NCBI GenBank assembly: GCA_000697475.1
Contig: JNEU01000919.1
Coordinates: forward strand, 41,758 to 105,757
Origin: Lichtheimia corymbifera B2541
Taxonomy: Eukaryota; Mucoromycota; Mucoromycetes; Mucorales; Lichtheimiaceae
DNA length: 64,000 nt
Direction of reading: 5' to 3'
Within the stretch, counting starts at the first letter, position 1. Each line of letters begins with the position of its first letter. Positions 54,591-64,000 of the stretch are shown one piece after another. Below the pieces are notes generated by a model. That model searched no databases, was not told the DNA's origin, and saw only the letters and a list, made by a program, of their open reading frames with translations. Position numbers and translations under genes: made by a program.

Positions 54591-56740
54591 ATGACCATTC
54601 TCGAGTACATTAGCTGGTCCGAATTACTGAAGAACACCAATCTCACAGCTGAACATGGTAATGACGGCAACCGCATTGCCATGGCAACTGAGTCCTTGAA
54701 GCAAACGGCCCACCAATTCGTCCAACTCCTCGATGAACGTGCCCGGCTTCTCGCCAACAGTGCCCAGTTTGATGTAGCATTACGTGACGCAGCAGCCATA
54801 CGAGCCATATTGCCGAGGTCAGGGCTTGGATATTTGTGTGCAGGGGATGTGCACTGTCAACAGGGACGCTATCCAGCCGCCATTGCCATATACGACCAAG
54901 GGCTTAAAGCAACAACTGAATCCGATCCATATTACCAGCAGCTGCAGAAGCATCGATTAGCAGCACTAGCCAACAACAGTAAACGAGTCGATTTTATCAG
55001 CCAGTTGCCATTGGAGATTGTCATCTCGAATATTGTCTCAAGGATGGAAGTACCATCTAACGTGCTGTACGAGCCTCTTTATGTATCACGTGGATGGCGG
55101 GAGCGTATCGTGGAGCAATCCGACGGTTTGGACTTTTATTTGGACGGAAAGTGGACCACCTTGAAGGAGGGACATGATCAGCTTGTCCGGTTTGCACCCC
55201 ACGTTCGAAGTATAACAGGACGCATTCATAAGGGTATTCGTTTGGACGATCTCTTTTCTCGTGCACATTTTTCCAATCTCAAGCGACTAGATTTAAGCTG
55301 TAAGGATGACTGGCGTAATATATAGATATATACAAAATGGGTGAAGTGGCTAATCGTGGGTTGTGATATAGATGACGACTCCTGTCATAGTGCATTGATT
55401 AACGGCTTGCAGTTGATTGGCGATTCTCTGACGCACTTGGTCCTTGAATGGGATGCTTTTTACATTGAGCTATATCGTATCCTGGAGTCATGCCCAAATC
55501 TTGTATCCCTGGTTGCAGACCGTGTGGACATTGTTGTGTCTTCTCCACGACATTATCCCAAGATGACACATCTTTCAATTTACAACGACTCAGCAGCGCT
55601 TTACAGTGATGATGATGCGGTTAATCTCCTTAGTCAGTTTCCTTCTTTATTGTCACTCAAGTTGGATCCAATGTGTTCATCCAGTGCCTTGACTACTTTA
55701 CACGAGCATTGCCCATATCTACAGGAGCTATATTACGGTTATTACAACGATTACAACGATGATGTAGACGAACTTGATTTACACAAAATTGAACCCCATC
55801 CAAATCGAAAAGGGATCACATCGGCCCACCTAGGAAATGAGGGATTACCTTATTTTGACCACGACGACCTGATACAATTTCTACACCTTCACAGACATTC
55901 ACTGGAAACGATTGAGATCGCCAGCTGTAGACTTGAGGACATGGGTAGCCATTGGGAGTTGCAGGATGGACACGTGGTACCACAGGCGCATCATCGTCGA
56001 AATGTTCCTAGTTTACGCCCTGATGATGACCCAAGTCAAACAAAGACTGTATTCACACGGCTTGCCGACATTGCTATTACAGATTATCTTCCGTCACCAT
56101 CTCATGGTCTTATGATTTGGTTGATATCGAATGCTACCGATCTCAGAGGCATCCATCTTCCTGAATCCCATTTTCTGTCTGATGTCTCAAAGACGATGAT
56201 CAAAGTGAGCCACCTTTCAAAGCTGGAAATTACCAGGATTGCGGGAACTGCTGAGTTTTGCGATCCCATCGTTTCGTTCATGCAGCATCATATTGCAATG
56301 GAGGATCAGTCAACGCTCGAAGAACTCATCCTACACGTAGATGATGGGAAGATGCATGAAGTAACATGGCTAGATATGGTTTCTCAAATGAAGTGTCTCA
56401 AGAACCTGGAATTGCTTGCGGGGAGCATTCCCGAAGATTGCTTACCAGTATTGGAAAAGATAGGTCAAGACTGCTCCTCTCTAGAAAGCGTGACGCTCGG
56501 TAAACGGCATGACAGAGGATCCTCTCTTGCTGATGGCGTTATAAGATTTTTTTTAGTCGACATCCCAATCTTAAATATCTAATGGTCGAAGCCAAATCAT
56601 TATCAGCCACGGATATTTTAGCCTTTACTACATTACCTCGTTTAGAACGGCTTCGCCTTAATTATTATACTCCAGATTGGATCAAGGACATGTTAGCTGA
56701 GCTCGTTCCAAATGTCATTATTCAAACTATATACACCTAG
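54591..56740 (+). pseudogene. A9: TPR-F-box-LRR gene with one late frameshift
   Basis: Exon 1 54591-55299, phase-1 intron 55300-55371 (GTAAGG...GATATAG), exon 2 55372 onward. TPR pair RLLANSAQFDVALRDAAAIR and QQGRYPAAIAIYDQGL; F-box RVDFISQLPLEIVISNIVSR then YEPLYVSRGWRERIVEQSDG. The LRR exon is open to a stop at 56580-56582. A run of eight T at 56548-56555 is 2 nt longer than A8 at that place; the A8-like sequence continues in the other frame (HPNLKYLMVEAKSLSATDIL) to a stop at 56738-56740. As it stands the protein loses the last LRRs (about 55 residues) and ends in a short unrelated tail; it might still be partly functional. The VIIE end is VIIQ plus an extension in the shifted frame. A sequencing error in the T run is possible. 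Confidence 0.8.
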
Positions 56741-57305
56741 CGTGGGGTTTTCACCACTATATCTTTGCATAAAAGCCAATTTTATTCGTTTTGATAACGT
56801 TCATCCTTAAGCATGCAACTGTTATACAAGACCATGCAAATTGCTTGTGTGTATCATGATTCATTTGCTTTTTTGTATTGCTTATCGATGATTATGGACA
56901 ATTGGACCTCTTGAGCCATTGGAAAAGATAATATACACTGAATCTTCAAAATTATTTTATCCTGAATCATGGATAAAACGAAGCGTGTATGCCCTATGTA
57001 TTGTACAAGGATAAACGCACACTTTGCTTTTGCACTCTTCCACAACTTTATCAAAGAGGAGCTTACCCAAACTCACAATGTCTTCAAAAATGCAGCATAG
57101 AATATAATACACGGTTATATGGATAGCCGATTGTGGAATGTGGATTGGTAAGAAAAGGTAAAGTAGCATTATCATCATCAGTACAGCTTATGGTGCCATC
57201 TATCAGTGTGTGTGGATGTGTAACCATTTTATGCAGTATCTGACATTGGCAAGATTTTCCTTCTCAGCTTATTCTCCTCCTCCACTACTTTATTTGACAC
57301 AACGA
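56741..57305. other. A9-A10 spacer
   Basis: No gene recognised. Directly before A10 the leader is short (CTCCTCCTCCACTACTTT, then GACACAACGA). Confidence 0.45.
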
Positions 57306-59413
57306 ATGACCGTTGTCGAGAACATTAGCTGGTCCGAATTACTGAACAACCCCATTGTCACGGCTCAACATGGTAATGACAGCAACCGAATTGCCACAGC
57401 AACCGAGACTCTACAGCAAGCAGCACACCATTTGGTCGAGGTCCTCAATGAACGTGCCAGACTCTTAGCCAACAGTGCTCAGTGTGATAAGGCGTTAAGC
57501 GATGCAGCTGCCATAGTTGCCATATTACCGGGATCAGGGCTTGGATACCTATGTACAGGAGACATGCACTGTCAACAAGGACGTTATGCAGCAGCGATTT
57601 CCATATATGATCAAGGCCTTGAAGCAGTATCTATATCCGATCCATATTATCATCAACGCGTACAACGTCGAATGACAGCAGAAACCAACAACAGTAGACG
57701 CGTCGACTTCATCAGCTGTTTGCCATTGGATATCGTCATCACCAACATTATTCCAAGGGCGCTGAGCGAGTTCTATTGTGATGTATCATCCGAGTACCTT
57801 TATGTGTCACGTGCATGGCAGGAGCGTTTCTTGCGGCAACCAAACGGTTTATACTACCATTTCGGCTCGGAGAGGAAGCGTTTCTTTCAGCAATCTCACC
57901 GCGTTTTCTCAAAGGACACGTCCGAGCTGGGCCACCCGCAGCTTGTTCGGTTTGCTCCCTATATACAGAGCTTAAGGGTTTCTATGGACGGCATTCATTT
58001 GGATGATCTGTTTTCTCGAACACGTTTTCCCAATCTAAAGGTATTAGACATCAATTGTAAGTATGTACATGTGAATGTGCTTCTGATGATCGATGCGAAT
58101 GACATGTTACTACAATAGATGGTCATTTAACGTCTGGTGATCCCATATTGAGTGGCCTGCAAATTGTTGCTGCTTCGCTTACGCACCTGTACATCATGGA
58201 TGGCTCTTGTCTCCGATTAAGCGATATTATGGAATCATGCCCCAACCTTGTGTCTTTGACAACAGATGAGATGAATGTTGGCGTACCTTTATCAACATGC
58301 TATCCCAAGATGAAGCATCTATCAATTCACAAACTCACAAGAACACCTCTTGACTACGATACGTTAGTGGATCTCCTGAGCCGGTTTCCCTCTTTATTAT
58401 CACTGGATATCACACCAAGGCCAGATTGCAGACTCTTGACCATACTACACGAACACTGCCCTTGTCTACAGAGGCTTTATTTCGGCAGCAGAAGTTTTCC
58501 AGCAAGCAACATTGAGGTCCATCCAGATCGACGAGGGGTCACATTGGCTCGTCTCCATGGCTACAGACAGCATTATATGCAAGATCATGTGATTCAGTTT
58601 TTGCTCACGCATCAAAATTCATTGGAGACGCTTGAATGTGATGGCAAGATTATCAAGCATGGCGATGCTATCTGGAAATTATCGGATGGTGGACGACTTT
58701 TACAGCTGAATGGCAACGGTGATCCAACTCAATCATTCACACGATTGGCGAACCTTCGTTTTTCGGAAGGGTGTTCCTTATCTTGTGGGCCTTTTATTAC
58801 ATGGATCGTGAAGAACGCACCCAATCTCAAAGCCATCAGTCTTATCGAACCAGTTTTACAGCCTGCTATTGCCGACGTGCTGATCAAGTCGCCACGTCTT
58901 TCAAAGCTAGAAATCACTCGGCTGTGGGAGGATGATGATCTCTTTTCAGGTGACTTTGAAGGCATCTTTGATTTCTTTCTGTATCATATTTCAATGGGAG
59001 CTCAATCAACACTCCAAGAGATCATCCTACATGCTGGCATGCGCTTGTATTCTGAACTAGAGTGGATCCATCTTATATCCAAACTAAAGTGTCTCAAGAA
59101 TCTGGAATTGCTCGCTCATTTCATTCCCATGGATTGTATACCCTTATTGGAAGCGATAGGTCAAGGCTGTCCCGCTCTTGAAATGCTCACTCTCGGCAAA
59201 AAGGATGCTACGTTTCAAGCAGGCCTCATGGCGCATTTCTGTAAATTTTCAAATCTCAAATGTCTCCGAATTCGGGCAAGAGCTTTATCTGACAACGACC
59301 TTGTCGCCTTGACAATGATTCCCAGCTTAGAACTGCTCTATCTTGAATGTGATGTCCCAGATTTTATTATGGAGAGGTTGCTTAAACATATACCAAAAGT
59401 AATCATTGAATAA
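57306..59413 (+). CDS. A10: TPR-F-box-LRR protein, intact, with an insert after the F-box
   Basis: Predicted SCF receptor. Exons 57306-58056 and 58119-59413 (62-nt phase-1 intron, GTAAGT...CAATAG) give 681 residues. TPR pair RLLANSAQCDKALSDAAAIV and QQGRYAAAISIYDQGL; F-box RVDFISCLPLDIVITNIIPR then YLYVSRAWQERFLRQPNGL. Exon 1 codes for 250 residues compared with 232-239 in paralogues, because of a Ser/Arg/Phe-rich insert (ERKRFFQQSHRVFSKDTSEL) before GHPQLVRFAPY. The LRR part is closest to A6 (DVLIKSPRLSKLEITRLWED) and ends KVIIE; AATAAA (59409-59414) overlaps the stop. B5 follows after about 147 nt. Confidence 0.85.
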
Positions 59414-59560
59414 AGACGTCGTACAATGCCTTCTCTTTTTATTGCATGATTACTATACACCTTCCTCGGATACTGGAACATTTCAAACACCCCCTGATTT
59501 TTTTCATGCAGATGATGTTTGACACCCGACCCCACTAGTGCCACAACCAACCCCTCTTCG

Positions 59561-61671
59561 ATGATTTACGCGTGTTCTGCAACACTACTAAAGGACTCTC
59601 TTTGGAACGAAGTCTGTCGACAACCCACGCTCACTGCCACCCGTCCACATTACGAAAAGCGTGCTTCTGATTCAACGACCCAGCTACAGCAATGCATTCA
59701 GAACGTGCTCACTGTATTGGACGATCGTGCCATTGTCTTGACTCTCTCTGCCAACTTTGCTACTGCTCTTCGAGATGCCGCTGCCATGCAAGAGATCTCG
59801 CCATTGTCACCTCTTGGCTATTTGCGTGCTGCCGCTATTTACAGTGAACAAGGTAGACAACAAGCTGTTGTGGATATTTGCAACGAGGGGCTCAGTATTG
59901 TCAATGTCAGTGATCCTGGATACAGCAAGCTTCAAGAGACCAAAACGGTTGCTATGCAACGTGACGCCTGTGGCCTTGACTTTGTCAGCCAACTCCCATT
60001 TGAGATTGTGATGGATGTACTATTCCCTATGCTTTTGGGAGATGATGGAATACTGGACGGCAAGAAGCGATGTCCTTATCTGGATGTGTCCAAGACGTGG
60101 TTTGACCGTATCGTTCAGGCATGTGGCGGTGGATTGCATTTCAAGATAGCCGACCAGTACTCCTACGATGAAGTGGTTCGACATGCTCAGCATACAAAGA
60201 CAATACAAATTGGATATTGTTCTCAAGGGCTATGGATATCATATTTCTTTCAACGTGCAAACTTTTGCAATCTGCGGGAGATCAAGATTGAAGGTATATC
60301 ATACATGCATATATAGGGTGGCCTGATACTGACTCATAGGATGAATTAGGACTCAAAGATGATACCATTACGAGCGACTTTGTTTCATCATTTAAATCCG
60401 TCAGCAACACTTTGACTCATTTGACTATTCGGAAATCGACCAAGGGAATATTTCAGCCAACACATCCTCTACGTGTAGTAGATATCCTGAGCAATTGCCC
60501 CCATTTGGTGATGTTGGATATTGACTATCAATTCTATGCCGATTTCGATGCTGTCCCATTGACGAAGACCTGGCCACAACTCACAACTTTATCACTGAGC
60601 TGTCGCAACAGTGGCATTTCCAACGAGCAGTTCCTAGAAATGTTGAAACGGCTTCCTTCACTCAAGAACCTTACGCTTCATGCATGTATTGAACCACAAT
60701 CCATGACAATGATCAAACGCTACGGCCCTGTATTGAGAGGTCTCCTACTCAGAGCAAATCGCACACAGTCATCATCAGCGCGACACGAGCAGCAACATGA
60801 GACTCAGTGGATGAGAGAAGGACGTGGTAGATTGGAGAAAATATCGTTTTCAGATTATTCACGAAACGGTGACGCTTGGAAGGTTATGCGTGATATGCTG
60901 CAGCAACATCACAACACGCTTGTTCACCTCGAGTTGGATTTGGAGTATGCAGGCAACAATGATGATGACCTTTTCAATCTGGAATTTCCTTATCTTACAA
61001 CGCTTGTTCTTAAAGGCTACTCTACCAACAACCCTTGCTTTGGATGGTGGATCATGGATAAGGCACTGTTTCTTGAGGAATTGGGCATAGCTACATGGGC
61101 CCTTGAATCGTATCCTGTCTTAATCGATTTCGCACCACCATGCACTTTAAGGAAACTAGTGGTGGACTTACGAGCGACCAACACGCGTAACGACACAGCA
61201 GTGATCGAGAGGTGCCTCTATCAATTTGCGCAACAAAAGTCTTCGCTAAAGGAGCTCAAGATATGTTATGGTGACGATGACGATATTCCTGCGTCCCATG
61301 CTGCTGCTATCTCCAGTCTGAAAGACCTTCAGCATTTGGCAATATCTTTTTCCCTGCGATGGAAGGAACCGGCAATGGATCAATTTACAAAAATGATTGT
61401 GGATGGCTGCCCACACCTATTATCTCTTGAATTGAATGGCCCTAGGGAACCGTCTACTTATGCGATCCACGTCTTGAAAGGACTTGAACATTTGCGACAC
61501 CTCGCTTTTCATATTGCTTGCGATCATACCTATAGCAACTTATGGTTTGCTTTACGAACATTTCCACAGCTAAAGTCTATTCGGATCTTCACACTGGGTG
61601 ATAAGGTGAATCACAAGTTTATCAGATATATCAAAGGACTTAGTCCAGAGATAAAAGTTGAGATCAGTTGA
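59561..61671 (+). CDS. B5: type-B TPR-F-box-LRR protein, intact, two exons
   Basis: Predicted SCF receptor of subfamily B. Exons 59561-60293 and 60350-61671 (56-nt phase-1 intron, GTATAT...AATTAG) give 684 residues. N-terminus MIYACSATLLKDSLWNEVCR, longer than in B2/B3 and like B4. TPR pair LSANFATALRDAAAMQEI and SEQGRQQAVVDICNEGL; F-box LDFVSQLPFEIVMDVLFPML then LDVSKTWFDRIVQACGGGL. LRR exon with NNDDDLFNLEFPYLTTL and CFGWWIMDKALFLEEL. Exon 1 is nearly identical in DNA to B1 over the TPR region, pointing to recent duplication or gene conversion. AATAAA at 61713. Confidence 0.85.
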
Positions 61672-61839
61672 TTTTCCTCATGCTTTTGTGATACATATCC
61701 ATCGTGGAACTCAATAAAATCTTCATTTCATCATCCTCTTTATCGACCATTGGGATTTAATTCTTCTGCGATGCATTGATTTATAATAAAGGTATCTACC
61801 AACTAGTACTATATACTACGGTTGTTTGTGTATAATGAA

Positions 61840-62790
61840 GACAAAGATTATTTCCATCCCCCTGATGAGTTTCTGCATACCCTGTTCCTGCCCATTGATT
61901 CCTTGAAAGATCCCATATCCCTTCCATATCCACCAGTTGCACCTTTAAATATATATAAAAACGAATTTATCCACTTGATCTTGCCTATACTGAGGGAACA
62001 TTCAGAACTATGGGAGGCGAACGGTGATATGATATAGGGTCGATGAAGCACCTCAATAGCGAAACGTATAAAAACATCCTCACCCTTGTCCGGTTGAGAT
62101 GATCCAGTTGCCATCGTGCAACAAGTTGCAGCCACATCGAAGAAAACGTCTACTATCCTTAGGTTGCTATGTCACACGATGGTGTGGTAATGTCGATATG
62201 CTCTTGATGCCTGCTGCAGACATGCATCCTCAACGCCATATGTCTTGGCTAAAGCCGATCCTGGCTTGGGATGGGATGCTGATTTCCTCCAACGTCCAAG
62301 TAAATCATCCATCCGCCAACAACCACTCCTATTCGAAGTTAAAGAGCATTAGATACCATATCACTACTGGCATCCTCACTCATTCAGGTATTTACCTTGC
62401 TGTAACGATGTAACTGAATAAGAGTGCTTGGGTGATCAAACGGGTGTGTTAAAGTTGTCTCGTATGATGCCCAATGTATGGCTCTGCTGTCGAGAAAAGG
62501 AGATATGCTGTATCCAGTCATCACGACATTCTGTAACACAACGCGTGAAAGAGAGTAGCTCGTATAGTGCAACATGGTCCAGTGAGCTTGTCAAAGACCG
62601 TAATCTGCAAGGAGTGATGTGTGTCTGCTGGGTAGTTGTAGCAGCAGAGCTATTCAGTTGCCGTAATGTACTCTGTCATCTGTTGTTGAAGGAAAAGAGA
62701 TGTAACGTAAAAGTGGTCGTTGTCAAGGGCCATTGTAAGCGGGTGATGGAGTGAGACAAGTTGGTGTTGAGAAGAAAAATGCTTTACTTC
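61840..62790 (-). pseudogene. Z8: degenerate minus-strand Z segment downstream of B5
   Basis: Starts at the 3' side with 'GGTGATATGATATAGGGTCG' (about 62023), the Z hallmark. The 5' part (62.4-62.8 kb) is a close copy of 49.5-49.9 kb (landmarks 'GAGATATGCTGTATCCAGTC', 'AGCTCGTATAGTGCAA'). The centre is deleted as in Z6. No intact frame. Confidence 0.45.
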
Positions 62791-63219
62791 TCACCCAAGT
62801 ATGGTCACACAAACACATTGCTATGCACACCATCATCCCAAAGCATCCATATACAAATAATGTACTTGTGGATATATGCATAGGTGAGTCAATTGCGCTG
62901 ATGAATTATGTCATAGTGGGTAAGACCACTCCCTTGACTAGTATGCGTGCAGTATCCACCATCATTCTCTCCCCGTAGGTTGGAGGTTATGATGATCATG
63001 ATAACAAGTCGAATGTGATATGGGACGATATACATTGACATACACATACCTTGACACGTCTTATTTATTGGATGTTGCTTACATACATTCCTAGAGGCAG
63101 CTATCATCCCATTTGTGCAGCAATCTGTCAAAGGACGTGCTTGTGTAACAATCACGTGCCATTTCACTCAGTTCTCCATCTTTCCGTTAATGCAGTCGAC
63201 ACCATCCACTAAAAGAAAG
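62790..63219. other. No gene recognised
   Basis: Short frames only; no shared repeat was noticed. Confidence 0.4.
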
Positions 63220-63450
63220 AACTCCATCATGCTTAATGCATATGTAAAACATAATGTGTCTGTATCTCTAAATGCTATAATCAAACGGGCTATCTTTCAT
63301 AGAACAAAGTTGCTCGGCGGGGTCCAAAGTATCAGGTGCGCTATACCCAGCTGAGCAACTTTGTTCTATGAAAGATAGCACGCTTTATTGTAAAATTTAG
63401 AGATACAGCTACCTTTATGTTTTTATATATGCTATAAGCGTGATGCTATA
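63220..63450. repeat. Foldback element 4 (short form)
   Basis: The arms at about 63237-63330 and 63340-63445 are reverse complements sharing 'CTTTCATAGAACAAAGTTGC' and 'TGTATCTCTAAAT', with almost no loop. Same family as the elements at 1.86-3.3 kb. Confidence 0.7.
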
Positions 63451-63935
63451 TGATAGGTGGTCTTTGTTCATTCTCAAGCATATAGACCCTGATATAGTCA
63501 AAGATGTAGAGAGGCGTGTTTGTGCAGCACATCTGATTGCGGTGAATGCATGATAGTTAATGGATGATTCAGTAACAGTCATGATTTGGCAGCTAACATG
63601 CACTTTTCCCACTCTCAGCTTTTGACAACTCTACTTGATAGAAACGATGAGTCTGCTCCAGACATACATCTCCATCATTCAACTTTGTTGATCTGGGCTG
63701 ATTTGGACGAGTTACGCTCAAATAAGAAACATCAGTGGAGATAGATAGTGCATGCTGTATGCACCGACAGATGTATCCTTGGTTTGAGCGTAACTCGGCC
63801 AAATCATCTCGGATCAACAAAGTTGAATGATGGACATGAATGTCTGGAGCAGATGCGTCGTTCCCATCAAGTGGATTGGGCAAAAGCTGCGAACGGGAAA
63901 AAGTAAATGTTAGCTGCCAATGTATGCAGTGGAAA
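63440..63935. repeat. Foldback element 5
   Basis: The arms at about 63588-63727 and 63778-63930 are reverse complements ('TTGGCAGCTAACATGCACTT', 'TTTGAGCGTAACTCGGCCAAA'). It corresponds to the element at 2.22-2.98 kb, so the left and right margins of the window carry the same chain of elements in the same order. Confidence 0.7.
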
Positions 63936-64000
63936 TGATGTTTCTGCACTGCCATGCATTGTCCCTGAAGTCTTACCTTTTTAGCTCAGGCACACAAACA

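Overview
The window looks like a gene-poor, repeat-rich region of a filamentous fungus, most likely an early-diverging Mucorales-type fungus (Lichtheimia-like). The reasons are short GT-AG introns of 55-76 nt, AATAAA signals just after or even overlapping stop codons, many low-complexity triplet runs, and a large family of proteins with an N-terminal TPR pair, a central F-box and a long C-terminal leucine-rich repeat (LRR) region, an architecture I associate with these fungi. The species assignment is inference; the gene architecture is read from the sequence.

The dominant content is a plus-strand array of TPR-F-box-LRR genes. Two subfamilies can be told apart. Type A (ten genes, A1-A10, plus one 3' relic) starts with a conserved N-terminus around ENISWSELL and usually ends in VIIE-stop. 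Type B (five genes, B1-B5) has a different N-terminus (HSIWKD.., SDSTTQLQQC). Both carry one intron, always phase 1, at the same boundary between the TPR/F-box exon and the LRR exon. Five A genes (A1, A3, A5, A8, A10) and three B genes (B2, B3, B5) read through cleanly once that intron is removed. A2, A4, A6, A7, A9 and B4 carry frameshifts and/or stops. B1 has a damaged 5' end that an in-frame downstream ATG can rescue. F-box proteins are normally substrate receptors of SCF (Skp1-Cullin-F-box) ubiquitin ligases, so the array most likely encodes a fast-evolving set of ubiquitin-ligase adaptors whose LRR halves choose the target.

Layout. 1-4.8 kb: repeats, nested foldback elements and a degenerate minus-strand segment (Z1). 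4.9-9.6 kb: A1, A2. 9.8-13.2 kb: a second copy of the 3.2-4.8 kb flank, interrupted by a decayed Helitron-like fragment, then Z2. 13.3-23.0 kb: A3, A4, A5, B1. 23.0-33.1 kb: Z3, a ~0.5 kb tandem repeat, Z4, a bHLH-like transcription factor gene (minus), unassigned sequence, and a small secreted Cys-rich peptide gene S1 (minus). 33.2-62.8 kb: a ~10 kb composite unit that recurs as A-B-Z-S: A6-B2-Z5-S2, then A7-B3-(A relic)-B4-Z6-S3, then A8-A9-A10-B5-Z8. The last 0.8 kb again holds the foldback elements seen at the left end.

How the parts may work together: in most units an A gene is followed within about 90-150 nt by a B gene, so A and B receptors may be co-expressed. The repeated company of secreted CX3C...CX3C peptides and an unknown, now mostly broken gene (Z) looks like a multigene cassette that has grown by segmental duplication and unequal crossing-over and is decaying in parts (birth and death). 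Frameshifts at homopolymers could be sequencing errors; those away from homopolymers are less likely to be.
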